Notes: a model not told the origin generated them from the letters alone. 64,000 nt of DNA from Pedobacter caeni (GCF_900129215.1 NZ_FQUQ01000001.1:186001-250000); one strand, 5' to 3'; shown: positions 1 to 10,074, counted from the first letter of the stretch. Numbers and translations: made by a program.

Positions 1-498
1 TTTAAAGGATTGAAACTTCCGACAGATGAATATGAACCAGTAGAATCGCAATATCCGGTAGACCGGATGTGGGATGATAAGGTCGATAACGGTGTATTTG
101 CTTCAAGGCACAACACCAATACCCCTCAGTGGTTTACCTTCGATCTCGGCAGACCGGTAGTCATCAGCAGGATGAAAATGCACCAGAGACATCCGGATTA
201 TACTTATACCGGTGCCAATGTTAAAAGATTTGAATTGTGGGGGACCAATGATCCCGGATTAGATGGGTCATTTGCCAACTGGAAGCTGCTGGGGACATTC
301 AAGTCTTTCAAACCATCAGGACTACCGCTGGGTAGGGCAACGGCTGAAGACAATAATTATGGGCATACTCAGGGAGAAGATTTTGAACTGGAAGAGATCC
401 CGCTTGCCTATCGGTACCTGCGTTTCAAAACCCTGGAAACCTATGGTGGAGGATCACAGATTACCATTGCAGAGCTCAGCTTCTGGGGAAAATTATAA
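1..498 (+). CDS. DUF5000-type PUL-associated surface protein, C-terminal part (cut by window edge)
   Basis: The frame is open from base 1, so the gene starts outside the window; about 165 C-terminal residues and the stop are visible. It matches by eye the C-terminal half of the protein at 48818-50020, sharing PQW(F/V)TFDLG, FE(L/I)WG(T/S)(N/D) and DGSF.NW.L(L/M)GTF, and an ending of the form RYLR.K followed by (I/V)AE. This is the discoidin-like module found in DUF4959/DUF5126/DUF5000 proteins, which sit after susD in many Bacteroidota PULs and are presumed surface glycan-binding proteins. The next gene begins 24 bases on and is of the DUF4998 type, the same order as the pair at 48818-51303. 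The missing upstream DNA therefore probably holds susC and susD. The glycan is unknown. Confidence 0.75.
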   Translation, partial: FKGLKLPTDEYEPVESQYPVDRMWDDKVDNGVFASRHNTNTPQWFTFDLGRPVVISRMKMHQRHPDYTYTGANVKRFELWGTNDPGLDGSFANWKLLGTFKSFKPSGLPLGRATAEDNNYGHTQGEDFELEEIPLAYRYLRFKTLETYGGGSQITIAELSFWGKL

Positions 499-522
499 AT
501 GGTCAATACTTAAACTATTCAA

Positions 523-1629
523 ATGAAAACTAGATTATATTATTTATTCGTTTTACTGATAGGCTGTGTCATTTTTGCTGCCTGCAAAAAAATGGACAGT
601 ACTTACAGGCAGTTTGTGATACCTGGAGGTAAATATTATCCCGGAAGAGCAAACGGGGCCAGGTTTCAGCCGGGAAATAAAAGAGGGCGGATTTATTGGC
701 TCAGAAACGCAGATCCCAAAACGATTAAGGCAAAGATTTTTTGGAACAATTATGCAGATTCTGTGGAAATTCCAATATCAAATGAGCAGGATACGATCAG
801 CTACATGTTCCGTAATTTGCCTGAAAGCTTTTACACCTTTATCATCAAAACCTATGATAAATCAGGAAATTCCTCTGTGCCGGTAGAGGTTCCTGGTGCA
901 ATATATGGAGATAACTACCGGGAAAGGTTGCTTCCACGGCCACTAAAAGGAGCACTCTTAAGAACCACAAATAAGCTGTTTACCAAGTGGGAGGCAGCCG
1001 ATATTGCCAGTGGTGCCTATGCAACAGAAATAGAATACACCAATAATGACGGACAGCTGAAAAGCAAAAGAGTCCGCGTAAACATCGATGAGTTTAACGT
1101 AGACGATTATAAAGTGGGTACCCAGTTCAGGTACAGAACTCTTTTTCTGCCCGATACAACAGGGATAGATTTCTTTTATACGCCATACGTGACCAACGAG
1201 AGCCTCTTGCTGGATAAAAAGGAATGGAAAATCATTAACTTTTCATCTGAACATCCGGGAGATGAAAACAAAGTGACCAACTTTATTGATGACAATGCCA
1301 CTACCCGCTGGCATACCAATGCGGGTAATTCCAGGTATCCTCATCATTGTACGATAGATGTGGGAGTGTTGCGTTCCATCAATAAGGTAGGTGTTTACAG
1401 AATGAAAGATGACGACCGTGCTCCGGATAAGATCCAGTTCTTTACCAGTGCTGATAATGTAACCTGGATAGATCAGGGCGTTTTTGATTTTAACCGTAGA
1501 ATTAATGATCAGCAGTTTTTCAACATGACCAATCTGTCTGCGGCAAGGTACATTAAGGTGGTCGGTTTATCCGGTCCTCAATCTTATATGGTTTTGGGCG
1601 AGATCACGCTTTATATACCCTATAATTAA
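523..1629 (+). CDS. DUF4998-type lipoprotein with C-terminal discoidin (F5/8 type C) domain
   Basis: 368 residues. The N terminus is a lipoprotein signal with lipobox FAAC (Cys21) followed by KK, so the product is probably an outer-membrane lipoprotein. Residues about 30-235 resemble the protein at 50050-51303 (RIYWLRNADPKTIKAKIFWNN against RVMLKGMITSDPKIVACKIFWNN, and a shared YRTLFLPDTT / YKTLFLPDTI segment), which identifies the DUF4998 module. Residues about 240-368 are a separate discoidin-like sandwich (DDNATTRWHT, CTIDVG, GVYRM, ARYIKVV, GEITLY). The paralogue has a different C-terminal domain. It follows the DUF5000-type gene by 24 bases, so the two are probably co-transcribed. The likely role is glycan binding at the cell surface; no enzyme motif was seen. 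Confidence 0.8.
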   Translation: MKTRLYYLFVLLIGCVIFAACKKMDSTYRQFVIPGGKYYPGRANGARFQPGNKRGRIYWLRNADPKTIKAKIFWNNYADSVEIPISNEQDTISYMFRNLPESFYTFIIKTYDKSGNSSVPVEVPGAIYGDNYRERLLPRPLKGALLRTTNKLFTKWEAADIASGAYATEIEYTNNDGQLKSKRVRVNIDEFNVDDYKVGTQFRYRTLFLPDTTGIDFFYTPYVTNESLLLDKKEWKIINFSSEHPGDENKVTNFIDDNATTRWHTNAGNSRYPHHCTIDVGVLRSINKVGVYRMKDDDRAPDKIQFFTSADNVTWIDQGVFDFNRRINDQQFFNMTNLSAARYIKVVGLSGPQSYMVLGEITLYIPYN

Positions 1630-1646
1630 TTCCTTCTGAATACCTG

Positions 1647-1684
1647 ATAAAAGCAGTGATTTCAAATGAAATCGCTGCTTTTAT
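1647..1684. terminator. Bidirectional hairpin terminator between convergent genes
   Basis: An 18-bp stem (1647-1664 with 1667-1684, one T/G wobble, two-base centre) begins ATAAAAGC and ends GCTTTTAT, so both strands end the stem in a T-rich run. It lies between the plus-strand lipoprotein gene ending at 1629 and the minus-strand regulator gene ending at 1739, as expected for a shared terminator. Confidence 0.75.
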
Positions 1685-1738
1685 ACACCTTCCCGTAGCG
1701 CGACTGATCATGACAAATCAGGCGGGTATGGTTTCCGG

Positions 1739-2764
1739 TTACAGGGAATTTCTCTTTGTGTATTTAAAGGGGATGGCTATTTTCTCCAGTGGACCCTCAA
1801 GGATCATTTTTGCAGCTGCAAGGCCCATAAATTCAAAATCAGTTGAAATTGTGGTGATCCCGTTTAATAGTATTTTCTTGATTGGCGTTTCATTATACGA
1901 GATGATGCCCACATCTGTACCGATCTGGAAATTTATGTTGAGGATACGCTCCAGTAGAAGTACCAGATCATCCTCCATGAGGACAATAAAAACGTCGCCA
2001 TGATCGATAGGCTCCTCCAGAATATCATTTACTACTTTATGGGAAAATGCGTACTCCTGGGCAAAACTCAAAAAGCCTTCCAGAATTTCAGTAGGGAAAT
2101 AGCTTTTCTTAGGGAAAACGATTTTTAATTTCTGGTATTTGGAAAGCTCATTCAGTGCTTTTTTGAGTGCATTGAAGATATCCAGTTCAAAGTCCTCATA
2201 TACGGCACCATAATTTCCGGTCACATGAGGAACGAGCTTGTCCATCATGATCAGTTTATCTTTTGGCAGGGTATTGATGATGTCCTGAGTAAACTCATGC
2301 CCGTCTATAAAATGTGGAATGATCACGAAGTGTGAATAGTTCTCTGACTTCTTTTCGGTGATGAACTTTTTGAACAAGGTAAAGCTGTTATTGTAGATAT
2401 AGAAATCTACATAGGCATCAGTTCCGAGTGCTGCTATAAATGCGTCATAGATGATTTTTTTATGGGTACTCAGTTTGTTAAACAACAGCAGTACTTTAAG
2501 CCTTCCTTTTGGCTTAATATCAGATACATAGAATCCTTTTCCGGGAACAGAAATGAGCACACCAATACTTTTTAAATATCTATATCCTTTATCTACAGTG
2601 TCTCTTGCCATATCGAGCCTGCAGCTGATTTCATTAATGGAGGGGAGGATGTCGTCTGATTTAAGCAGCCCTGATTCAATCGCATTTATTACTGCATTCG
2701 AAATTTGTAAATATTTAGGCGTTGAGGAATGCTCGTCAATATGTATGTGGTTAAACAGACTCAT
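1739..2764 (-). CDS. GntR-family regulator with periplasmic-binding-protein-like sensor domain
   Basis: About 341 residues. The N-terminal 70 residues form a GntR winged helix (TPKYLQISNAVINAIESG, LPSINEISCRLDMARDTVDKGYRYL, GKGFYVSD). The remaining 250 or so residues look like a LacI/PBP1-type effector domain (GRLKVLLLFNKLS at its start, DVGIISYNETPIKKIL and TTISTDFEFMGLAAAKMILEG near its end). This is the architecture of Bacillus AraR-type sugar regulators, and here the ligand is unknown. Three in-frame ATGs are close together; the third (2764) is taken because it leaves a normal lead into the winged helix, and starts at 2785 or 2773 are also possible. It is divergent from the sigma factor gene at 3125 and convergent with the lipoprotein gene, so it could control either PUL. 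Confidence 0.85.
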   Translation of the reverse strand: MSLFNHIHIDEHSSTPKYLQISNAVINAIESGLLKSDDILPSINEISCRLDMARDTVDKGYRYLKSIGVLISVPGKGFYVSDIKPKGRLKVLLLFNKLSTHKKIIYDAFIAALGTDAYVDFYIYNNSFTLFKKFITEKKSENYSHFVIIPHFIDGHEFTQDIINTLPKDKLIMMDKLVPHVTGNYGAVYEDFELDIFNALKKALNELSKYQKLKIVFPKKSYFPTEILEGFLSFAQEYAFSHKVVNDILEEPIDHGDVFIVLMEDDLVLLLERILNINFQIGTDVGIISYNETPIKKILLNGITTISTDFEFMGLAAAKMILEGPLEKIAIPFKYTKRNSL

Positions 2765-3124
2765 TTTTGTCATTTTATAAATCATATTTCATCACTATTT
2801 ATTTGAATTCGCCGGAAATTGTTCAGAATGATTATCCTTAAAGGCTCAAATAAATATCATTTAAGATTATATTTTGGTTTGTTGGTTATTACTAATGTAT
2901 AAAACTAAAGCGTATTAGCTATCATGTGCCGTGCTGTCTTAAAGGGCAATGGTTTTTATGATCTCTGAAGATACCACAACAACAAAATGGCTAAAATGAC
3001 TTAAATCAATAAATTAGCTTAATCCATATCAATCCTGCTGAGGGGCAGGACGAACTGCCCGTTGGAATGTGAAAATATTTATTTAAAATTGTAGCTACCA
3101 TCACAGGCATTAAGAGCTACCACC
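2765..3124. other. Divergent intergenic region (GntR regulator / ECF sigma factor)
   Basis: About 360 AT-rich bases without a credible gene. It must hold the promoters of both flanking genes, but no unambiguous TTG / TAnnTTTG pair was found. A short stem GGGCAG-GACGAA-CTGCCC lies at 3043-3060, about 65 bases before the sigma gene start, and may be a leader hairpin. Confidence 0.5.
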
Positions 3125-3688
3125 ATGAATTCATACGCAGTCTTTACTGATCAGAAATTGATCATCTCTATGAAATCGGGGAATCAGATGGCCTTTGAGG
3201 AAATTTACGAGCGGCATTGGTCTGCACTCTACCGCTCGGCCTATAACGTGCTGAGAGAAGAAGCCGGTAGTCTGGATGTGGTACAGGAGGTCTTTATCTG
3301 GTTTTGGGAGCACAGAGACCAGCTGGAAGTAAATTCTATCAGGGGGTATTTGCTGACTGCGGTCAAATATAAGGTGGCCAATTACCTCAGAAGCGGAAAA
3401 GTACGTGCCTCTTTCTATGACGCGATTCCTAAAGTAGACCTGGATACAGCTTTTCCCAACGAAGAATTAGAAGTTAAAGAACTCCGGGAGATGATCAACC
3501 GTTTTACAGAAGAGCTGCCCGACCGCTGTAAAGAGGTGTTCCGGTTGAGCAGGGACGAATATTTAACAAATAAAGAAATTGCATTGAGACTGGGGATCAC
3601 GGAAAAAACGGTGGAGAACCAGATCAATAAAGCGATTAAAAAGTTGAAGACCAACCTTGGCAAACTTTCCGTATTCCTTAGCCTGTAG
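3125..3688 (+). CDS. ECF-type RNA polymerase sigma factor (FecI-like, Bacteroidota sigma-70 family)
   Basis: 187 residues, the usual length. Region 2 is seen in MAFEEIYERHW, a LYRSAYNVL helix and DVVQEVFIWFWEHRDQL; region 4 in LPDRCKEVFRLSRDEYLTN, KEIALRLGITEKTVENQINK and AIKKLKTNL. Proteins of this family pair with a membrane FecR-like anti-sigma factor and a SusC/FecA-type receptor carrying an STN signalling domain, and are released when the receptor binds its glycan. Both partners follow directly (3796 and 5053), so it probably drives the mannan PUL downstream. Start at ATG 3125; the TCATACGC context before the frame offers no better start. Confidence 0.93.
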   Translation: MNSYAVFTDQKLIISMKSGNQMAFEEIYERHWSALYRSAYNVLREEAGSLDVVQEVFIWFWEHRDQLEVNSIRGYLLTAVKYKVANYLRSGKVRASFYDAIPKVDLDTAFPNEELEVKELREMINRFTEELPDRCKEVFRLSRDEYLTNKEIALRLGITEKTVENQINKAIKKLKTNLGKLSVFLSL

Positions 3689-3795
3689 CTTTTTTTTGAA
3701 GCGTAGAAAAAACGTTTTATCAAAATATAAAAAATATTTTAAATCAGCGTGGGTGCTGGCTCTCCGGCAAGTGCCTTACATCATATACACCAAGT

Positions 3796-4932
3796 ATGAA
3801 TAGGGAAGAATACCAACAACTGATACAAAATGTATCGGATGGAAAAGCGACTGATGCCGAGCTTGCTTTGTACAACCGATATTTCCATGCCTACCAGAAT
3901 GCTCAGGAATGGGAGGAGTCTGAAATGGGGCCGCAGCAGGAGCTTAAACTGAAGCTGGATCAGCTGGTGCTTGGACAGATTCGCGTAAAACCGGTATTGT
4001 CCCTGCAGAACATCTTTTTGAAGATCGCTGTCGCAGCGCTGGTATTTCTGGCAGTCGGGATCTTTCTTTACCGATATACCCATCCCGATGTTAAAGAAAA
4101 TGAGTACGCTAAACATGCAGCCATTGTTCCAGGAAGTAATAAAGCTTATTTAACGCTGGGGAACGGCAAACGGATCGTACTTACCGATGCTGCTATAGGG
4201 CAACTGGCTAAGGAAGCAGGAGTGGAGATCAGTAAAGACAGAGATGGACAGCTGGTGTATGCGATCAAAGACCAGGTGGCCTCAGACCGGACATTGCTCA
4301 ATACCATCGAAACGCCCAAAGGTGGCCGCTATCAGGTTCTTTTACCAGACGGAACTAAAGTCTGGTTAAATGCGGCTTCTAAACTGACCTATCCGGTTTC
4401 CTTTACAGGCAATGACAGTAGGAAGGTCGAATTGACTGGCGAAGCCTATTTTGAAGTCGCCAAGAATGACCGCTTGCCTTTTAAAGTAAAAACGGTTTTT
4501 CAGGAAGTGGAAGTCCTGGGTACACATTTTAACGTGATGGCCTATGCCGATGAAAAAATGATCAGAACCACCTTACTGGAGGGATCTGTAAAAGTAAACA
4601 CCGGTCATCAGCAATCCTTGCTTTATCCAGGGCAACAGGCCGATCTGAACAAAGAAAATCAACACATCCGCATCAGTACCGCGCTGAAGAATAAGTCTGT
4701 AGCCTGGAAGAATGGGTATTTCATGTTTACTGATGATACCATCGAAGACATTATGAAACAGGTTGGCCGATGGTACGACCTGGAGGTAGAATACCATGGA
4801 AACAGGAGCAAGGAACGATTTGGAGGAATTTATTCCATGGATAAAGACATCCATGAGTTGATGAAAGGATTAGAATTAACGGGTATGATTCATTATAAAA
4901 TTGAAGGAAGGAGGATTATTGTAATGGACTAA
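3796..4932 (+). CDS. FecR-family anti-sigma factor
   Basis: 378 residues. There is a short cytoplasmic N-terminal helical part (about 1-67), a single membrane helix at about 70-90 (FLKIAVAALVFLAVGIFLY), a FecR domain at about 165-265 (IETPKGGRYQVLLPDGTKVW, LNAASKLTYP, GEAYFEVA, FKVKT, VLGTHFNVMAY, LLEGSV) and a C-terminal DUF4974 region (YFMFTDDTIEDIMKQVGRWY). Known members hold the sigma factor at the inner membrane and read the receptor's STN domain in the periplasm. It lies 107 bases after the sigma gene and 120 before the STN-SusC gene, which completes the signalling triad. Confidence 0.94.
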   Translation: MNREEYQQLIQNVSDGKATDAELALYNRYFHAYQNAQEWEESEMGPQQELKLKLDQLVLGQIRVKPVLSLQNIFLKIAVAALVFLAVGIFLYRYTHPDVKENEYAKHAAIVPGSNKAYLTLGNGKRIVLTDAAIGQLAKEAGVEISKDRDGQLVYAIKDQVASDRTLLNTIETPKGGRYQVLLPDGTKVWLNAASKLTYPVSFTGNDSRKVELTGEAYFEVAKNDRLPFKVKTVFQEVEVLGTHFNVMAYADEKMIRTTLLEGSVKVNTGHQQSLLYPGQQADLNKENQHIRISTALKNKSVAWKNGYFMFTDDTIEDIMKQVGRWYDLEVEYHGNRSKERFGGIYSMDKDIHELMKGLELTGMIHYKIEGRRIIVMD

Positions 4933-5052
4933 AAATTACAGTTATCCGGACAAAAAAGACCATACCGTTTGCAGCAGTATGGCCTGTATCGCTTGTCAGA
5001 ATAACTTAAAGATTGCGTGAACAACCAAATATAAATTAAACCTAACGACCAA

Positions 5053-8000
5053 ATGTATAAAAAAATTACTGCATCAAGCAGGTGGGATTCCTGTGTAAAG
5101 CTCAAAATTATCCGTATGATCAAAATTGTATGCGTTATATTTTTCCTTGCTGTTTTACAAGTGAATGCATCAACTTACGCACAGAAGATCAGTCTGCATT
5201 TTGAGAATGCCCCGATGGAAGAGGTATTGCTGAACATCAGGCAACAGAGCGGTTATGACTTCCTTTATGGGGTCCAGTTGCTCAAAATGGCAAAACCCGT
5301 TTCCTTATCGCTAAAGGATGCTTCTATAGAAGAGGCGCTGAAAAGCTGTATGAAAGGGCAACCCTTCAGTTATCAGATCAATAAAAAAACCGTGACCATT
5401 ACCCCTTTAAATAGAAAAGCCAGTGAGGAAGCTCCATTTCCCGTCAAGGGGAAAGTAAGCGATACCAAAGGTGTGGCTTTGCCCGGGGTCAATGTAAGGC
5501 TTAAAGGCACGAGTATTGGAACGGTGACCGACCAGAACGGGAAATACAGCCTCAGCCTTCCTGATGGCTCCGGTACACTGTCGTTCAGTTACCTGGGCTT
5601 TGTAAGTGAAGACCGGCCGGTAAATAACCAAAACGAACTGAACATCACCCTGACTGAAAACGTACAATCATTGAACGATGTGGTCGTTGTAGGGTACGGA
5701 ACACAGAAAAGGTCAAGCCTGACCGGAGCTGTGGACAGGGTTAATGCCGCTGCCATCGAAGGAAAACCGGTGATGAATGTGACCCAGGCCTTACAAGGTG
5801 TTTCTCCCAATCTGATCGTTCAGCAGCGTAATGCCGAACCAGGTGGCGCAATGAACCTGAACATCAGAGGGGTAGGGACAATGGGCGACAACAGTCCTTT
5901 AGTGGTGATCGATGGTTTGGTTGGTGGTGACATTAACCTCCTCAATCCCTCAGACATTGAAAGTGTTTCTGTATTAAAGGATGCTGGTAGTGCGGCAATC
6001 TATGGTTCCAGATCTTCCAATGGGGTCATACTGATCACCACCAAACAAGGGAAAAAAGATTCGGGAATGAAAATCACACTCAACGGAATGGCTGGTGTAC
6101 AGGTGCCTCATATTTTGTATAAACCGGTTAAAGGATATGAAAATGCCATTCTCAGAAATGAAGCAAATGTAAATGCTGGATTAACCCCCATTTACAATGC
6201 TGCCCAGATCAGGGCTTTCCAGGAAAAAGGAGATGAAGAATGGTTTTTAAATTCCATCCTGAAAAACTCCTTGCAACAGAACCATAATGTCAGCGTATCG
6301 GGTGGAACGAGTCAGTCTACCTATCTGGTTTCTGTCGGTTACGTAGATCAGAAAAGTAACCTTGTTGGTCCTGATTATGGCTTAAAAAGATACAATTACA
6401 GGATTAACCTGAATAATGAATATGGTAAGTTTAAATTCAACAGCATCTTATCCTATGTAAAATCTCAGATCAAAGACCATGCTTCCAGTACTTCTACCTT
6501 AATTGTGGATGCAGGCAGGGTGCCTACCATTTATAAACTTCAGGATGAGCAGGGCCGGTACCTGACCAATGATGTGCTGTCGGAATTTAATCCTTTAGGG
6601 ATATTAAGGAATGGAGGCTTTAGAAAATACAATAACGACAACCTTTTCGGAAGTCTGAGTGCAGAATTCGCAGCTACAGATTACCTTAAACTGAAGGCTG
6701 TAATTGGAGGGACGCTAACATCAAACCATTTGTTTGCAAGGACCATACAGGTGAACTATTTTCCAAAAGGCGTTTCCGGATCAGACCGCAATACGGATGA
6801 TGTGAACAATAACAACCTGTTCATCAACACCCAGTTTATGGCCGAGTTCAATAAAACCTTTAACAAAGATCATCAGGTGACAGCCCTGGTAGGAATTTCA
6901 AATGAATCGGCAGATAATAAAGAAACGGCCATTTACCGGAAATTTACAGATCCGGAGCTGGGCACGCCAACTTCCGAAACGGTAATTGATGCCAGTTCCG
7001 CAAATGGCAATCAACGTACTTCAGAAAGCAGCCTGAATTCCTTGTTTGGCCGTGCAAACTATTCCTATAAGGATAAATATTATGGAGAGGTCAACTTCAG
7101 GGTGGATGGATCTTCTAAATTTAGTAAACAAAACCGATGGGGATTTTTTCCGGCGGTCTCGGCAGGATATCGTTTGAGTCAGGAAGATTTTATGCAGGGT
7201 TACCGCGACCGCTTTGGCGATCTGAAGGTCAGGGGCTCTTATGGTATTCTGGGAAACCAGAACGTGGGTAATTACCAGTTTCAAACGACCTATTTTAGTT
7301 TTCCAAATGCCTATAGTTTCGGTAATAAAGTGGTTAGCGGTACCGGATTTACCTTTGCCAATCCTGATATCCGCTGGGAAAGAGCAGCCACCTTTAACCT
7401 GGGTGTTGATGCTTCTTTCTTTAAAAATAACCTGACCGTTTCATTTGATTACTTTAATAAAATCACCAGAGATATCCTTGTGCCACCAACGGTGCCCGGT
7501 CTCTTTGGAACCTCATTGCCTGACTTTAATGCGGCTAAAATGCAGAACAGGGGCTGGGAGCTTAGTGTCAATTATCACGTCAATGCGGAACGGTTTAAGC
7601 ACCAGATCGGATTTAATATTGGGGACTCTAAAAACAAGGTGTTGGCCTATGAAGGAAGAGAGAAGATCTCCAGTTCAGACGAGATGCAATACATCATCCG
7701 CGAAGGATTGCCTTACAATTCTTATGTCGGCCTAAAAACAGATGGTTACTTCCAGAACATCGACGAAGTAAACAATGGGCCGGCACCTGAAGGTTTAACG
7801 GTAGTTCCCGGCGACATACGTTATGTGGATGTGAATAATGACGGAGTGATCAACGATCGTGACCGTTTTGTACTGGGGAATGCTTTTCCGAGATATACTT
7901 TTGGAATTACTTACGCCCTAAGCTTTCAGAACTTTGATTTAAGTGTGTTTATTCAGGGGGTAGGTAAACGGAATGCATTTATCCGCGGGGAAATGGTAGA

Positions 8001-8406
8001 ACCTTTCCATTACAACTATGGACAGGTCATGTATCAGCACCAGCTGGACTATTGGACACCTACTAATCCAGAAGCCCGTTATCCGAGGTTGGCCGCAAAT
8101 GGCAGTCAGTCGAACACCAATAATTTTAGAAAGGGCTCTGATGCCTATCTGTACGATGCAGCCTATGCCAGGCTTAAAAATGTGCAGATCGGCTATTCTT
8201 TATCGCCACGGATCGCAAAGAAAATGGGGATGCAGAAGCTGAGAATTTATGCGACGGGTCAGAACCTGCTGACGCTTTCGAAACTGAAGTTCCTGGATCC
8301 GGAGAATACTGAATTTAGCAATAACCTGTCCACCAGTGGAGCAAATAGTGCCAGAGCTTATCCGACTCCTGTTTACGTGGGAATGGGTCTGGATGTTACC
8401 TTTTAA
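5053..8406 (+). CDS. SusC/RagA-family TonB-dependent receptor with N-terminal STN signalling domain
   Basis: 1117 residues. After a signal region (hydrophobic about 23-38, ending STYAQ at about 44) comes an STN domain at about 45-118 (SLHFENAPMEEVLLNIRQQ, ASIEEALKSCM), a carboxypeptidase-regulatory-like domain at about 130-205 (GKVSDTKGVALPGVNV), the SusC motif VVVVGYGTQKR at about 210-220, a plug, and a long beta-barrel. The STN domain is absent from the other two SusC proteins here and matches the FecI/FecR pair upstream. It would import mannan oligosaccharides across the outer membrane with the SusD partner, which begins 10 bases after its stop. Start at ATG 5053; ATG 5116 (Met22) is an alternative that would shorten the leader. 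Confidence 0.95.
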   Translation: MYKKITASSRWDSCVKLKIIRMIKIVCVIFFLAVLQVNASTYAQKISLHFENAPMEEVLLNIRQQSGYDFLYGVQLLKMAKPVSLSLKDASIEEALKSCMKGQPFSYQINKKTVTITPLNRKASEEAPFPVKGKVSDTKGVALPGVNVRLKGTSIGTVTDQNGKYSLSLPDGSGTLSFSYLGFVSEDRPVNNQNELNITLTENVQSLNDVVVVGYGTQKRSSLTGAVDRVNAAAIEGKPVMNVTQALQGVSPNLIVQQRNAEPGGAMNLNIRGVGTMGDNSPLVVIDGLVGGDINLLNPSDIESVSVLKDAGSAAIYGSRSSNGVILITTKQGKKDSGMKITLNGMAGVQVPHILYKPVKGYENAILRNEANVNAGLTPIYNAAQIRAFQEKGDEEWFLNSILKNSLQQNHNVSVSGGTSQSTYLVSVGYVDQKSNLVGPDYGLKRYNYRINLNNEYGKFKFNSILSYVKSQIKDHASSTSTLIVDAGRVPTIYKLQDEQGRYLTNDVLSEFNPLGILRNGGFRKYNNDNLFGSLSAEFAATDYLKLKAVIGGTLTSNHLFARTIQVNYFPKGVSGSDRNTDDVNNNNLFINTQFMAEFNKTFNKDHQVTALVGISNESADNKETAIYRKFTDPELGTPTSETVIDASSANGNQRTSESSLNSLFGRANYSYKDKYYGEVNFRVDGSSKFSKQNRWGFFPAVSAGYRLSQEDFMQGYRDRFGDLKVRGSYGILGNQNVGNYQFQTTYFSFPNAYSFGNKVVSGTGFTFANPDIRWERAATFNLGVDASFFKNNLTVSFDYFNKITRDILVPPTVPGLFGTSLPDFNAAKMQNRGWELSVNYHVNAERFKHQIGFNIGDSKNKVLAYEGREKISSSDEMQYIIREGLPYNSYVGLKTDGYFQNIDEVNNGPAPEGLTVVPGDIRYVDVNNDGVINDRDRFVLGNAFPRYTFGITYALSFQNFDLSVFIQGVGKRNAFIRGEMVEPFHYNYGQVMYQHQLDYWTPTNPEARYPRLAANGSQSNTNNFRKGSDAYLYDAAYARLKNVQIGYSLSPRIAKKMGMQKLRIYATGQNLLTLSKLKFLDPENTEFSNNLSTSGANSARAYPTPVYVGMGLDVTF

Positions 8407-8416
8407 TCGAATCGAT

Positions 8417-10045
8417 ATGAAAATATTTATCATAAAAATTAGCCTGTCCGTATTGTTTATGGTCTTCCTGGTTTCTTCCTGTAAGAAGCTGGATCTGGTA
8501 CCTAAAGACCGTTTTACGGACCTGAACTATTGGACCAGTCCGGAAAAAGCAAATGGGGTGCTCAACACGGCCTATTCCCAAATGTTCAATAACAACCGGT
8601 TTTTCCTGAATGAGGCCTTGTCTGATAACGCATATAGCGGCAGAGGCGATGGGGAAGGAGTGGCTTCTATTGCAGCAGGAATACACGATGCCTCTCTTGG
8701 ACGCATTAAAAATGAATGGAACGACCATTATACGGGGATCAAAACCTGTAACCTGTTTATGGATAACGTAGATAAGGTGCCTGGTATGGATCCTGTTCTG
8801 AAAACAAGAATGAAAGCAGAAACCCGTTTTATCAGGGCTTTCCAGTATTTCCAACTGATGACCTGGTATGGTGATGTACCACTGTTTGATAAAGACATCA
8901 GCCTGGAAGAATCGCTTAAAATCGGAAGAACGCCCCGTGCACAGGTCCTGGAATTTATCCTTAGAGAATTGGATGAGGCCAGTGCCGCGCTGCCTGTAAA
9001 TACCGCGTATGGCGAGGTGGATAAAGGACGCATCACCAAAGGAGCTGCTTTAGGTCTTAAAGCAAGGGTCTTATTGTATGAAGGGCGTTGGTCCGAAGTA
9101 GTCAGCACCTGCGAAGCGATCATGAATGGCAACAATGGAACTTATGGCTTGTTTGCTTCTTACGAAGGACTCTTTCTTCCTGCGAATGAAAACAACAAAG
9201 AGGTCTTGCTGGATTTGCAGTATGTTCTGCCAGACAAGACCTATAACAACCTGTTCGATTTAGCGCCAATTTCTGTTGGGGCAAGGTTAAACGCAATGTC
9301 GGCCACACAGGAACTGGTAGATAATTATCTGATGGCCAATGGCAAACAGATCAACGAATCTGGCTCTGGTTATGACCCGGAGAATCCCTACATCAACAGG
9401 GATCCGAGATTAACTTATACCCTGGTTTACCACAATTACCAATGGAAAAAACCGGATGGGAGCCTCAAAACGATTTATATCAAACCAGGAACGGATCCCG
9501 ATCAGGGGAAGATGGATGAATATGCAGCCGGAGGGGTAAGTTCTCCTACGGGCTATTACCTGCGTAAATATTATGATCCTACTGCGCTGCCCAATTTCGT
9601 TTCGGGATTAAACCTGATGCTGATCCGTTACGCAGATGTATTGCTGATGTACGCTGAAGCCAAAAATGAATTGAATGAAATGGACGCGAATGTGTGGGGC
9701 AAGACCATAACTGCCTTGCGCAACAGGGCTGGATTTGTAGACCCTGTGGCCCTTAATTTCAATGGAGGTTTGGGACAAGGAGGATGGCGCACAGCGATTC
9801 GTGCAGAAAGACGATCAGAACTTGCAATGGAGGGACTTCGTATTTTCGACATCAGGAGATGGAAAACGGCCGGTCAGGTGCTGAACGGCTGGGCTCATGG
9901 GGCTAAATATGGACCTGCTTCTATTGATGGAGGGTATATCCGTGCAAATCAAAGGGTCTTTGATCCTGGTAAACACTATTTATGGCCTGTGCCAAGGGAC
10001 GAAAGAGCTTTAAATGCAAACCTTTCTCAAAATCCTGGCTGGTAA
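8417..10045 (+). CDS. SusD/RagB-family outer-membrane glycan-binding lipoprotein
   Basis: 542 residues from ATG 8417, chosen because it gives a clean lipoprotein signal with Cys22 (LVSSCKK); an open frame continues upstream into susC but has no signal. SusD hallmarks are present: DRFTDLNYW near the N terminus, the helical TPR-like part (RFIRAFQYFQLM, GRITKGAALGLKARVLLYEG), PENPYINRDPRL, LMLIRYADVLLMYAEAKNEL, IRAERRSELAMEGLRIFDI and a terminal LSQNPGW. SusD forms a lid on SusC and captures glycan. It lies 10 bases after susC and 29 before the SusE-like gene, so the three are in one operon. Confidence 0.95.
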   Translation: MKIFIIKISLSVLFMVFLVSSCKKLDLVPKDRFTDLNYWTSPEKANGVLNTAYSQMFNNNRFFLNEALSDNAYSGRGDGEGVASIAAGIHDASLGRIKNEWNDHYTGIKTCNLFMDNVDKVPGMDPVLKTRMKAETRFIRAFQYFQLMTWYGDVPLFDKDISLEESLKIGRTPRAQVLEFILRELDEASAALPVNTAYGEVDKGRITKGAALGLKARVLLYEGRWSEVVSTCEAIMNGNNGTYGLFASYEGLFLPANENNKEVLLDLQYVLPDKTYNNLFDLAPISVGARLNAMSATQELVDNYLMANGKQINESGSGYDPENPYINRDPRLTYTLVYHNYQWKKPDGSLKTIYIKPGTDPDQGKMDEYAAGGVSSPTGYYLRKYYDPTALPNFVSGLNLMLIRYADVLLMYAEAKNELNEMDANVWGKTITALRNRAGFVDPVALNFNGGLGQGGWRTAIRAERRSELAMEGLRIFDIRRWKTAGQVLNGWAHGAKYGPASIDGGYIRANQRVFDPGKHYLWPVPRDERALNANLSQNPGW

Positions 10046-10074
10046 TTTATTCACCTTAATTAATTCAACATCAC